NCBI RefSeq assembly: GCF_014647835.1
Contig: NZ_BMPY01000019.1
Location: 62,001-126,000, forward strand
Source: Microbispora rosea subsp. aerata
GTDB lineage: Bacteria > Actinomycetota > Actinomycetes > Streptosporangiales > Streptosporangiaceae
Direction of reading: 5' to 3'
DNA length: 64,000 nt
Position numbers and translations under genes: made by a program. Positions 43,604 to 52,327 of this stretch are shown piece by piece (positions within the stretch are counted from its first letter, which is position 1; each line of letters starts with the position of its first letter). The notes beneath the pieces were generated by a model that saw only the letters and a list, made by a program, of their open reading frames with translations, was not told where the DNA came from and did no database searches.

Positions 43604-43901
43604 TCACACGCTTCTGTGCCGACACGGTTACGCAGCGCTGTTATGAGACCGAATCTGGAAAGACCCGGGGCCCACAGGCACCGTAAACGCCATACGGACC
43701 CCTTGATCAGGAAATCAGGTCCTGACCCGTGAGCAACGACCATCGCGTCGGGGGCAAGAACGTGAGGAACCTCCGAGACCATGCCCCTCAACCACCTCAG
43801 CCGCCTATGCACGACACCTCAGCCCCACTAGCGTGTCGCGAACGTAGCCCGCCCATCGACCGCGGGCCATTACGCGACGACGGACACCCGTGGAGAACGC
43901 G

Positions 43902-44693
43902 ATGCACATGCTCGATCACCCCGGCTGGGACACCACCGGCGTCTCGCCTACCAGGGCCATGCGCACCCCGGACGGCGCGTGGCTGCTCACCGCGAGCGGC
44001 GAGGCGCGCCTGCTCGCCGGATCCGGAGACGCGCCACCCGTGGACGTCTACGACCCTGCCATGCTCAACGGTGCGGCCCTGCCCCCGCGGCTTGCGGACG
44101 CGCTCGCCGCGCTCGGGCCGGTGCGGCGGTGGCGGAACACCGACCTGTGGGACGCCCTGGCCACGGCCATCATCCGGCAAGTCATCCGCGCCGGACAGGC
44201 CCGCCGGATACACCACGCGTTCCGCGCCGCCGCCGGAGATCCAGCCGGGGCGACTGGGCTGATGCCGACCCCGGAGCGGGTCGTCTCCATGACAGCCGAG
44301 GAGTTCGGCGCGCTCGGGATGGCTTTCAAACGCCGCCCCCTGCAGGCCGCCGCAGCCGCCTACCTCGACCACTACGCGGAGTGGGCGCAGCTGCCCGCCG
44401 ACGTCCTGGTGAAGGCCCTGCAGGCAGTGCCTCGCATCGGCCCGTGGACCGCAGGCGCCGCCGTCGCCGACCACACCGGCGATTACTCGCTCTACCCATA
44501 CGCCGACCTCGCCGTACGCACCTGGGCCGCCACCGCCGACCCTCACACAGCCTGGCCGGCCGACGAACCCGGCTTCGCCGCCAAGTGGCGCACGTTGGCC
44601 GGGCCCCACCTGTCCACCCTGACCGCTCTCACCCTCGCATGGGGAGACCGCCATGTCCGCAATCCCCCTCCTACAGGGGCCTCACCCCGCTGA
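43902..44693 (+). CDS. HhH-GPD DNA glycosylase-like protein
   Basis: A 263-residue protein of the AlkA/EndoIII base-excision superfamily. The helix-hairpin-helix is LQAVPRIGPWTAGAAVAD; the catalytic Asp expected after it is in SLYPYADLAVRTWA. AIIRQVIRAGQARRIHHAF marks the glycosylase core. No 4Fe-4S cysteines are present, so it is AlkA-like. It may remove alkylated or modified bases, or have been recruited to a modified-nucleotide pathway. ATG 43902 has GGAGA six bases before it. It overlaps the radical SAM gene by 41 bases. Confidence 0.78.
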   Translation: MHMLDHPGWDTTGVSPTRAMRTPDGAWLLTASGEARLLAGSGDAPPVDVYDPAMLNGAALPPRLADALAALGPVRRWRNTDLWDALATAIIRQVIRAGQARRIHHAFRAAAGDPAGATGLMPTPERVVSMTAEEFGALGMAFKRRPLQAAAAAYLDHYAEWAQLPADVLVKALQAVPRIGPWTAGAAVADHTGDYSLYPYADLAVRTWAATADPHTAWPADEPGFAAKWRTLAGPHLSTLTALTLAWGDRHVRNPPPTGASPR

Positions 44694-46107
44694 GCCGCTC
44701 GACCTGCTTCTCGTCAACGCCCCGCTCCGTGACTACGCCGCCCGACCCCGGGTCAACGACTACACGCTGCCTGTGCTCGGGATGGCCTACATCGCCACCT
44801 ACGCCGCCGCCCGCGGCTACAACGTGGCCGTGCTCGACGCCGAAGCCCACGGCCTACCCGTCCAGGCCACGATCGACCTGATCAACCAGGCCGCGCCCCG
44901 ATGGGCGGGGTTCAACCTGCTGGCCCCCACCTACGAGATCAGCGCCCGCATCGCCGCCGCCCTCGACCCCCGCATCCGCATCATGGCCGGCGGCCACCAT
45001 GCCAAGGCCATGCCCGAGCGCATCCTCACCGACCCCCGCATGGCCCGACTCGACGCGCTGATCCTCGGCGAGGCCGAAACGCGCGTCGCCGAACTCCTGG
45101 CCGACCACCGCAACCGCTCCCACCTTCCCGCGGTGATGTGGCTCGATCCCGTCCTCCGCACCCCCGTCACCGGCGGCCAGCCCGGAACAGCACATCATCT
45201 GGCACCCGACATCGACACGATGCCGTTCGTCGACCGCACCTACCTGGCCCAGGACCCCTACACCGCAAGCGACGGCCGGATCGAGGCGAACATGGTCGGC
45301 GCCCGCGGCTGCCCGTACGACTGCTCGTTCTGCGGCGCGGCCGTGTCGGCGAACCCCGACGTCACCATCCGGGTCAGACAGCCGGGCAACATCATCGAGG
45401 AGATGCACCGGCTCCGCGACCGGTACGCGGTGAGGGCGTTCCGGTTCGTCGACGACCTGTTCCTCGGCGCCCGCCGGGTGATCGACCAGATGATGACCGC
45501 ATTCACCGACGAACGGGTCGGCGAGTGGGCGGTGTGGGACGCGACCGGCCGGATCAACGTGCTGCATCGCGCCCCCGACGAGATGCTCGACCTGCTGGCG
45601 GCGTGCGGGCTGCGAGAGGTCGCACTCGGCATCGAGTCCGGCAGCGAACGCATGCTGACCTACATCGACAAGCGCATCACCCCGGCCATGGCGACCAGCG
45701 TCGTCCGCCGCCTTACCCGCCGCGGCATCCGTGTCAAGGGCTACTTCATCCTCGGCTTCCCCACCGAGACCCGCGCGGAGATGCAGGCCACCGTGAACCT
45801 GATCCACCGACTGTGGGACCTCACCGACAACGAGATTGGAACGTTCCGGGCATCCGTTTTCCAGTTCCGGCCCTACCCCGGCACACCCGAGTGGACCCGG
45901 CTCACGGCGACCGGCCGCTACACCCCCGAGCAGCTCCTCAACTACACCCCGGTCAACCTCGGCGCAGACGACGAAGCGCTCCGCGGCCGGGACGAGTTCA
46001 ACTTCTCCTCCGGCCTGCAATTCGGCGAGGCCACCGAAGCGGAGATCCACACCCGCCTGGTCGACCTCGCCCGCGCACAGCACGCCCGCACAGCAGGGAG
46101 CCACTGA
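44653..46107 (+). CDS. Radical SAM protein with B12-binding-like N-terminal domain
   Basis: A 484-residue enzyme. Residues 1–150 form a cobalamin-binding-like Rossmann fold (LLLVNAPLRDYAARP, GYNVAVLDAEAHG, IRIMAGGHHAKAMPE), though the DxHxxG base-off motif is not clear. The radical SAM core follows with the cluster motif GCPYDCSFC, a GIESGS SAM-binding motif and IRVKGYFILGFPTET. Members methylate or rearrange natural product, RNA or nucleotide substrates. It overlaps the glycosylase by 41 bases and the thymidylate kinase start by one (TGATG), implying tight coupling. The substrate is unknown. Confidence 0.85.
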   Translation: MSAIPLLQGPHPAEPLDLLLVNAPLRDYAARPRVNDYTLPVLGMAYIATYAAARGYNVAVLDAEAHGLPVQATIDLINQAAPRWAGFNLLAPTYEISARIAAALDPRIRIMAGGHHAKAMPERILTDPRMARLDALILGEAETRVAELLADHRNRSHLPAVMWLDPVLRTPVTGGQPGTAHHLAPDIDTMPFVDRTYLAQDPYTASDGRIEANMVGARGCPYDCSFCGAAVSANPDVTIRVRQPGNIIEEMHRLRDRYAVRAFRFVDDLFLGARRVIDQMMTAFTDERVGEWAVWDATGRINVLHRAPDEMLDLLAACGLREVALGIESGSERMLTYIDKRITPAMATSVVRRLTRRGIRVKGYFILGFPTETRAEMQATVNLIHRLWDLTDNEIGTFRASVFQFRPYPGTPEWTRLTATGRYTPEQLLNYTPVNLGADDEALRGRDEFNFSSGLQFGEATEAEIHTRLVDLARAQHARTAGSH

Positions 46108-46717
46108 TGCCCGGCCTGTTCGTCACCCTCGACGGCCCCGGCGGCGCCGGGAAGTCCACCCTCGTCCGGCTCCTCGCCGATCACCTCACCGCGGCCGGGT
46201 ACCCGGTCCTCGCGACGAGGGAACCCACCGACGGCCAGCTCGGGCAGATCGCCCGCCACCTCACCGGCACCTACTCCGGTCCGGCGCTCGCCTGCCTCGT
46301 GGCAGCCGACCGCTACCACCACCTGGCCGCCGAGATCCAACCCGCCCTGGATAGCGGCAGGCTCGTGCTGTGCGACCGGTACGTCCCATCGTCGTACGTG
46401 CTGCAGACCCGCGACGGCGTGCCGCTCGAGTACGTGCGGCAGCTCAACGCGCTCCCCGGCCGGACCTGGCCGTGCTCGTCACCGCCGACCCGGACATCCT
46501 GGAAGATCGGCTACGGGCCCGGGGTGCGCACTCCCGGTTCGAGCACGACGGATCCTCCCGCGTCGAGGCGAGCATGTACGACGACCTCGCCAACGTACTC
46601 GCCGAGGACGGCTTTCCCATGTGGCGAGTGGACACCGGTGACGATGCACCGCAACTCGCCGTTCAGCTCATCTCCGGCCGCATCGCTGAGCTATGGTCAC
46701 GCCAGCCACAGACGTAA
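46107..46717 (+). pseudogene. Thymidylate kinase-like gene with a −1 frameshift
   Basis: Begins as a dTMP kinase: FVTLDGPGGAGKSTLVRLL (P-loop), TREPTDGQLGQIARHL and LVLCDRYVPSSYVLQ (the DRY/LID region). At about 46463 (CTCCCCGGCCGGACCTGG) the frame breaks; adding one G restores DLAVLVTADPDILEDRLRAR and a normal end at 46717, about 203 residues in all. The loss lies in a C/G run where sequencing slips, so it may be an error or a true disruption. The ATG overlaps the radical SAM stop. If intact it would phosphorylate dTMP or a modified analogue made by its neighbours. Confidence 0.72.
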
Positions 46718-46731
46718 CCACGGGAGCGGCC

Positions 46732-47187
46732 ATGCAGCGGTATCAGGTCACCGTCGACGTTCACGTCATCCTGGAGCGCCACGGCCGGATCCTGCTGTGC
46801 CTGCGCCAGGGCACCGGGTACGCCGACGGCCTGTACTGCCTGCCGTCCGGGCACCTGGAGATGGGGGAAACCATTGTCGACTGCGCGGTCCGCGAGGCCC
46901 GTGAAGAGGTCGGCGTGGCGATCGACCCGGCAGACCTCCGCCCAGCCACCGTCGTCCACCATCTGTCCCCCGAGGGCAAGCCCAGGCTGGGCGTGTTCTT
47001 CGCGACCGAACGGTGGGCGGGCGAGCCGTACAACGCCGAACCCGGCAAGTGCGGCGGGCTGACCTGGGCGCCGCTCGACGACCTGCCCGGCAACACCGTG
47101 CCGTACACGACCGCCGGGGTCGAGCTGTACCGCTCCGGCGTGGGCATCGGGTTGCACGGCTGGCCCGAACTCGCCGGTGCCCGGTAG
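46732..47187 (+). CDS. NUDIX hydrolase
   Basis: A 151-residue pyrophosphohydrolase. The NUDIX box GHLEMGETIVDCAVREAREEVG fits Gx5Ex7REUxEExGU exactly. The flanking YADGLYCLPSG and LGVFFATERWAGEPYN are typical of NTP/sanitising NUDIX proteins. ATG 46732 has GGGAG six bases upstream; the longer start at 46693 overlaps the kinase. It ends the operon of glycosylase, radical SAM and kinase. A nucleoside di- or triphosphate derivative is the likely substrate, but the family does not reveal which. Confidence 0.85.
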   Translation: MQRYQVTVDVHVILERHGRILLCLRQGTGYADGLYCLPSGHLEMGETIVDCAVREAREEVGVAIDPADLRPATVVHHLSPEGKPRLGVFFATERWAGEPYNAEPGKCGGLTWAPLDDLPGNTVPYTTAGVELYRSGVGIGLHGWPELAGAR

Positions 47188-47240
47188 ACCGACGACCCGC
47201 GACCGGCTCTGCCCTCGAATGAGCATGGGGTCGGCAGCGT

Positions 47241-47411
47241 TTACGATTCCTGCAAGAACTCAGGGTCGATCTGCTGCGGAACCTGGTCGTTGCCATCGTG
47301 GACTTCATGCACGTACTGGTCCCGCCAGTCGCCCACGATCTGACGCTGCTCGATATACCAGTCGTCGTCAGAACCGCCCAGGTGTGCTGGAATACGGGAC
47401 CAGCCAAGCGG
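47241..47411 (-). pseudogene. Possible gene remnant (WYIEQ…IDPEFLQES)
   Basis: A 56-codon open stretch with no standard start. GGSDDDWYIEQRQIVGDWRD, VHEVHDGNDQVPQQ and IDPEFLQES look like true protein C-terminal sequence, unlike the surrounding noise. It is cut upstream by a TGA (47412–47414). It may be the tail of a gene lost when this accessory region was rearranged. Family unknown. The rest of 47188–47560 shows nothing supported. Confidence 0.3.
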
Positions 47412-47560
47412 TCACCCGAATCAACCGCAGCAGCCCTACCAGCCGGCGCCGTAGCTACCAGCCGATGCCCCTGCAGACCCCTACGAGTAACGCCAGAGGG
47501 CCCACATGATGGACGCGTAAATCAAGGCGACCTGCGCCGAGTATCTTCGGGTTGCTAGCC

Positions 47561-48400
47561 TCATTTGGCGCTAACGAGCTGCGCCACGGCAACGAGCACC
47601 GACAGGATCGTGAAGACCAGGGACAGGACCGCTACCGAATCATATTCACGACGTGGCGGCTTAGTCCTGATGCGGCTGCGCATGTTGATAGCGGTCAAGC
47701 GCTTCGCTGTGGCCCACAGGCACCACAGTCCGACCGCCCCCCAGAAGGCCATGCCCCTATAGGCCAGATCCTCTGGTGTCACGGGACGAGTTTTACCGTC
47801 CTCCAGCCACATGATCCCGGTGAGTTTGGCGACAGTCAGCATCACATAGAAGGCAGTCGCCGTTGCCGCACCAACGGCTGCCATCGAGATCGCTATCGCG
47901 GTCGCGAGCTCCCACTTGCGGACGGAGTTCTTGGACCACACGTCTCGCGGTATCCACGCCGCCCCTGAGGAGATTTCCGGCTTCTTCGTGGCTACGGCTA
48001 CAAGGAAGTGTTGATAGGCCACGAGCTTCTCGGTCAGTTCCTCATAACGGCCCAGTGCCCAGGTCGAGTCGTCAGCCTGCACAGTGTAGGTCGTCCACCG
48101 GTCCGGCCCGATTTCGATTTCGACGGACCGATATGGGTTGTCCTGCCATACCTTACATACCACGTTATCCAGCTCGTCAACGTCGCCGACCTGTTCCCAT
48201 AAGTTGGCGGGGCTGAATGCGGTGAAATTCTCGTCGCCGTCGTCGTAAGTGATTGTCGTAGCGGGGTCCGTGAAACCCCTCCTCGCCAGCTTCCAGAGCT
48301 CCTCGAACTGCTCCTTGCTCATACGGACGCCAGCGACCCGTCCCCTGCGCTGCTTGCGGCGCCCCTCACGCACGCTGATGTGGCCGGTCTTTTCGAGCAT
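47561..48400 (-). CDS. Hypothetical membrane protein, less GC-rich
   Basis: A 279-residue protein of unknown family. The N-terminal half is soluble and contains SKEQFEELWKLARRGF, DDGDENFTAFSPANLWEQ and DRWTTYTVQADDSTWALGRY. The C-terminal half has three hydrophobic segments (AIAISMAAVGAATATAFYVM, MAFWGAVGLWCLWA, VAVLSLVFTILSVLVAVAQL). Its GC content and codon use are clearly below those of the neighbours, suggesting recent transfer. ATG 48400 has GAGGGGA 12 bases before it; starts at 48430 and 48322 are possible. No partner gene is obvious. Confidence 0.6.
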   Translation of the reverse strand: MLEKTGHISVREGRRKQRRGRVAGVRMSKEQFEELWKLARRGFTDPATTITYDDGDENFTAFSPANLWEQVGDVDELDNVVCKVWQDNPYRSVEIEIGPDRWTTYTVQADDSTWALGRYEELTEKLVAYQHFLVAVATKKPEISSGAAWIPRDVWSKNSVRKWELATAIAISMAAVGAATATAFYVMLTVAKLTGIMWLEDGKTRPVTPEDLAYRGMAFWGAVGLWCLWATAKRLTAINMRSRIRTKPPRREYDSVAVLSLVFTILSVLVAVAQLVSAK

Positions 48401-48430
48401 GCGACAGTGCCGTCCCCTCGCCGTAGGCAT

Positions 48431-48828
48431 GTGTGGGTGCTTCAGCGCGACTGTACATCGCTGATATGGCCTACGCCCGGCTATCGCTGATCAATGTGCC
48501 CGTACGGCAATTGTCCAAGCAAAGTCTTACCATCGAGACAGGGTTGCCGAATTGGTTAAGTGATTGGGCCTCGAATGCGACCCGACAAATGATCGACCCG
48601 ACGACACCGTCGACGTCCAGCCTCTTCTGCGCCTGAAACCGGCGGCACTTATCTTGGGGTTCGGGGCCATACGCCAGGTCAACCGCAGCGGCGCATTTGC
48701 TGTTCCGCATGCCTTCCCCCGGTGAGTTCGATCAACGGCGCGGAGATCGCGCCTTTTGTGCAGAGATCGGTGATTTACGACCACCCCCTGCCTCCGACAG
48801 CAGAAGAAGCGGATCGGCCGGTCGCAGA
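48431..48828. other. Less GC-rich interval without a supported gene
   Basis: About 400 bases with reduced GC and no ORF that convinces. It is the right edge of the accessory region next to the LigD polymerase. No tRNA or attachment-site repeat was found here. Confidence 0.35.
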
Positions 48829-49824
48829 TCATGTAGGTCGCCGGGCCTTGGACGGCTGGACGCGCCTCGGTTCGCCGGGCATCTTCGGGTAGTTCGGCGG
48901 GTATGGCATGTCGCCCCGGTCGTCGGCGTCGTACCACTCCAGCAGCGTGCCGATGTCGTGGGCCCTGTCGTCGATGGCCCGCTGCACGTCGCCCAGCCTG
49001 GCGAACCGCTCCGGCATCGTCTTGAGGGTGAAGTCGCGGGGGTCGCAGTCGGCCAGTTCCTCCCAGGTCACGGGGGCGGAGACCCGCGCGTCGGGCCGCG
49101 CCCGGACCGAGTAGGCGGCCACCACCGTGCGGTCGCGGGCGTTCTGGTTGTAGTCGATGAAGACCTTCTCCCCGCGTTCCTCCTTCCACCAGGCGCTCGT
49201 CGCGAGAGGCGAGCGCCGTTCGACCTCGCGGGCGAAGGCGATCGCGGCGTAGCGCACCTCGGTGAAGGTCCAGCGGGGCTCGATGCGCACGTTCACGTGG
49301 ATGCCGCGGCTGCCCGAGGTCTTGGGAAAGCCCGTCATGCCCAGCTCGTCGAGGATCTCCTTGACGGTGAAGGCCACCGTACGGGCCTGCTCGAAGGAGG
49401 TGCCGGGCTGCGGGTCGATGTCGATGCGCAGCTCGTCGGGGTGGTCGAGGTCGGCGCGCCGCACATGCCACGGGTGGAAGTCGATCGTGCCGAGGTTGGC
49501 GCACCAGGCGATGGCCGCCACCTCGGTCGGGCAGAACGCGTCGGCCGTGCGCCCGCTGGGGAAGCGCACGGTGACGGTCTCGATCCAGTCGGGATGCCGG
49601 GGCATCCGCTTCTGGTAGATCGCCTCGGTGCCGACGCCGTCGGGGTGCCGCTTGAGGTAGGTCGGCCGTTCTCGCAGGGCGCGCAGCACGCCGTCCCCCA
49701 CGCTCACGTAGTACTCGACCAGGTCGCGCTTGGTGGCACCGATCTCCGGAAAGTAGACCTTGTCCGGATTGGTGACCTTGACCACGCGGCCGTCTACCTC
49801 TATCTCGATGTACGGCGAAGCCAT
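48829..49824 (-). CDS. LigD polymerase-domain protein (non-homologous end joining)
   Basis: A 331-residue stand-alone LigD polymerase/primase domain (AEP superfamily). Seen: VKVTNPDKVYFPEIGATKRD at the N-terminus, LRIDIDPQPGTSFEQAR holding the catalytic Asp pair, KTSGSRGIHVNVRIEP and KVFIDYNQNARDRTVVAAYS. These enzymes fill and extend ends during Ku-dependent repair. No ligase or nuclease domain is fused, so it depends on separate ligases, such as the LigC-type enzyme 11 kb away. ATG 49824 is the start. Confidence 0.92.
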   Translation of the reverse strand: MASPYIEIEVDGRVVKVTNPDKVYFPEIGATKRDLVEYYVSVGDGVLRALRERPTYLKRHPDGVGTEAIYQKRMPRHPDWIETVTVRFPSGRTADAFCPTEVAAIAWCANLGTIDFHPWHVRRADLDHPDELRIDIDPQPGTSFEQARTVAFTVKEILDELGMTGFPKTSGSRGIHVNVRIEPRWTFTEVRYAAIAFAREVERRSPLATSAWWKEERGEKVFIDYNQNARDRTVVAAYSVRARPDARVSAPVTWEELADCDPRDFTLKTMPERFARLGDVQRAIDDRAHDIGTLLEWYDADDRGDMPYPPNYPKMPGEPRRVQPSKARRPT

Positions 49825-50232
49825 GACGTGACCCTACCCACGGAAGAGGGGGTCCGTCCCGGGCTGCCGACGGCGGCCGGACCGGGCGCTCCCACGGCCG
49901 CGCCCTCCCGGCGCAGGCGCGTGGTCGCGTACGGCGCGCTCGCGTTCGGACGGCGCCGCACGCGACGGGACGGACCACGACGGCCGCCCGCGGGCGGCCT
50001 CCTCTCACCGTCCGGCGGCGTCCAGCACGGGTCGGGTGCGTCGCCGCCCTGACGGCGGTGCGGGTGACCGCCCCCGCGCGGGTACGGCGATCAACCCCTC
50101 GTCAGTGAAGACGCCGGAAGACCGGGGAAAGGATGCTCGCGTCGCGAACATGTGCGGGGAAGATCCGCGGGCTCCGTGGAGTTCCTCACTTCGTAATCCC
50201 CGTGAGGGGCCGCTGAAGGCAGGGTGGTGAGC
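49825..50232. other. 408-base divergent interval (LigD polymerase / msrB)
   Basis: No gene supported. The last 100 bases before msrB are A/T-richer (TTCGTAATCCC near 50185) and likely hold its promoter. Confidence 0.35.
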
Positions 50233-50634
50233 ATGGAGAAGGTCATCAAGAGCGACGCCGAGTGGCGCGCGCAGCTTTCCCCCGAGGAATACCGGGTTCT
50301 CCGGCAGGCGGGGACGGAGCGTCCGTTCAGCGGTGAGTACGTCAACACCAAGACCGTCGGCGTCTACTCCTGCCGCGCCTGCGGGGCGGAGCTGTTCCGG
50401 TCGGAGGCCAAGTTCGACTCGCACTGCGGCTGGCCGTCGTTCTACGAGCCGTCGGACTCGGACGCCGTGACCCTGCACGAGGACAACTCGCACGGCATGC
50501 AGCGGGTGGAGGTGCGCTGCGCCCGCTGCGACTCACACCTGGGGCACGTGTTCCACGGCGAGGGCTACCCCACGCCGACCGACGACCGCTACTGCATCAA
50601 CTCCGTCTGCCTGACCCTCCAACCGGCGGAGTGA
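50233..50634 (+). CDS. msrB: Peptide-methionine (R)-S-oxide reductase
   Basis: A 133-residue MsrB repairing methionine-R-sulfoxide in proteins with thioredoxin. Zinc CxxC pairs CRACG and [10 protein letters not shown], the substrate loop [21 protein letters not shown] and the catalytic RYCINSVCL are all present. ATG 50233 is preferred to GTG 50224; AGGGTGG precedes it. The gene stops three bases before the tail of an opposite-strand gene. Confidence 0.95.
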   Translation: MEKVIKSDAEWRAQLSPEEYRVLRQAGTERPFSGEYVNTKTVGVYSCRACGAELFRSEAKFDSHCGWPSFYEPSDSDAVTLHEDNSHGMQRVEVRCARCDSHLGHVFHGEGYPTPTDDRYCINSVCLTLQPAE

Positions 50635-50637
50635 GGC

Positions 50638-51249
50638 TCATTTCGGCTTGGGGTAGGTGATCCGGCAGTCGTCGTCGTCCGGGCCGAGGATGTTGGCGAG
50701 AACGGGGTTGCCGTTCTCGCCGAACCTCGCCTGGACGAACACCACGGGGTTGGGCTCCCCCCGCTCGGCGAGATATTCCAGGCCGCGCTTGCACAAGGTG
50801 ATCGCGGTCTTGGAGTTGCCGGCGTTCTCCGGCAGGTTCGTGTAGATGCGCAGGTAGCCGCCGGTGGTGCGGATGTCCTTGACCCGCTTGGCCGTCTTGT
50901 CGTTCCACCTGCTGCGGAAGTAGGCCGCGGCCTTCTTGTCGGTGTACTTCGACGGTCCCGACGCCTTCTCCTCGGCCGCCTTCTTGTCCCGCTTGCTCTT
51001 CTTCTTGCTCTTCGTCTTCTTCTTCTCGCTGGTGCCGACGCTGGCGACGGTCAGCTCCCCGGCCGGGGACGCCTGCGGCGTGGGCGCGGCGACCACGCGT
51101 TCGGGGGCCGCGCCGGAGCGGGACAGCGGCCCGGCGACCACGACGGCTCCGACGGCGAAGGCGGCCACCCCCAAGGACACCTCGACGACGTGAGAACGGG
51201 CCCGCCTCTTGCGGCGGCGCCCCCTGGAACGTGCCAGCCCGCTTGCCAC
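50638..51249 (-). CDS. Membrane-anchored hypothetical protein with Lys-rich stalk
   Basis: A 203-residue protein. The N-terminus RGRRRKRRARSHVV is followed by one hydrophobic segment (VSLGVAAFAVGAVVVAGPL), so it is probably anchored with its C-terminus outside. A Lys-rich stalk KKKTKSKKKSKRDKKAAEEK then leads to a globular end containing GYLRIYTNLPENAGNS, KRGLEYLAERGEPNPVVFV and a DDDDCRITYP tail. Two cysteines could form a disulfide. No family recognised. ATG 51249. Confidence 0.7.
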   Translation of the reverse strand: MASGLARSRGRRRKRRARSHVVEVSLGVAAFAVGAVVVAGPLSRSGAAPERVVAAPTPQASPAGELTVASVGTSEKKKTKSKKKSKRDKKAAEEKASGPSKYTDKKAAAYFRSRWNDKTAKRVKDIRTTGGYLRIYTNLPENAGNSKTAITLCKRGLEYLAERGEPNPVVFVQARFGENGNPVLANILGPDDDDCRITYPKPK

Positions 51250-51537
51250 TCTGCCTCACATGGACGTCGATCCCTCGTCACAGTATGGCAAAGACTCAAA
51301 ACCGCCAAGACCGTTTCCAGCGCTTCGCGGGTGATCAGCCGGAATGTCTCTTCGGCGCGCTCCCTCCCCCGTCACGAGGAAAGCGCGGTGCCGGTGGGGG
51401 CCCGGCACCGGGCGCAGGCGCCGCCGGTGACCCGCTCCACCCCGGCGCCCGGGCCGTCGCGCCGCCGCTGATGGCACAGCGCCGACATGCCGCGCTGGGC
51501 GACGCCCCGACCCGGGCCGTCGTGGCGTTCCCGATCG

Positions 51538-52239
51538 CTAGGGCAGCGCGGCGACGAGCTCGCTGACCGGCTTGCGGGTGCCGGTGTAGAAGGGGATCTC
51601 GACCCTGGTGTGCCGCCTCGCCTCGGCTCCGCGCAGGTGGCGCATCAGGTCGACGATGCGGTGCAGCTCGTCGGCTTCGAAGGCCAGCATCCACTCGTAG
51701 TCGTTGAGGGCGAAGCAGGCGACCGTGTTCGACCGCACGTCGGGGAACTCGCGGGCCATCATGCCGTGCTCGGCGAGCAGCCTGCGCCGCTCGGAGTCCT
51801 CCAGCAGGTACCACTCCAGGGACCGTACGAAGGGGTAGACGCAGACGTATCCCCTGGGCTCCTCGTCGGCGAGGAAGGCCGGGATGTGGGACTTGTTGAA
51901 CTCGGCCGGGCGGTGCAGGGCCATGACCGACCAGACCGGCTCGCTGGCGCGGCCGAGGGCGGTGCGGCGGAAGCGGGTGTAGGTCTCCTGCAGGTCCTCG
52001 GGCGAGGGGGCGTGCCACCAGAACATGAAGTCGGCGTCGGCGCGGAACCCGGCGACGTCGTAGCAGCCACGGGTCGTCACGTCCTTGCCGGCCACCTGCG
52101 CGAGCAGTTCCTCGACCTCGCCGGCCACGCCGTCGCGGGCGTCGGGAAGCGCGTCGCGCAGCCGGAAGACCGACCACATCGTGTACCGAATGACCAGGTT
52201 GAGATCGCGTGCCTTGGGCCGCGGGGCAGGCTCCGTCAT
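51538..52239 (-). CDS. hemQ: Coproheme decarboxylase HemQ (ChdC, chlorite dismutase family)
   Basis: A 233-residue member of the chlorite-dismutase-like heme enzymes that convert Fe-coproporphyrin III to heme b in actinobacteria and firmicutes. Typical features: [54 protein letters not shown] and [23 protein letters not shown] 52239 has GGGAG three bases before it; the longer ATG 52248 is less likely. It lies 88 bases after hemY on the same strand, an arrangement seen in many actinobacteria; together with hemE downstream in the window it gives part of the coproporphyrin-dependent heme pathway. Confidence 0.92.
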   Translation of the reverse strand: MTEPAPRPKARDLNLVIRYTMWSVFRLRDALPDARDGVAGEVEELLAQVAGKDVTTRGCYDVAGFRADADFMFWWHAPSPEDLQETYTRFRRTALGRASEPVWSVMALHRPAEFNKSHIPAFLADEEPRGYVCVYPFVRSLEWYLLEDSERRRLLAEHGMMAREFPDVRSNTVACFALNDYEWMLAFEADELHRIVDLMRHLRGAEARRHTRVEIPFYTGTRKPVSELVAALP

Positions 52240-52327
52240 GGCTCCCATTCTGCCGGTGAGGGGCGGTGGTCCGGCCGCCGGGTGCCTCCTGGTCAGGCGC
52301 GCCGGCGGCCGGTGTCCACGCGGCCGG

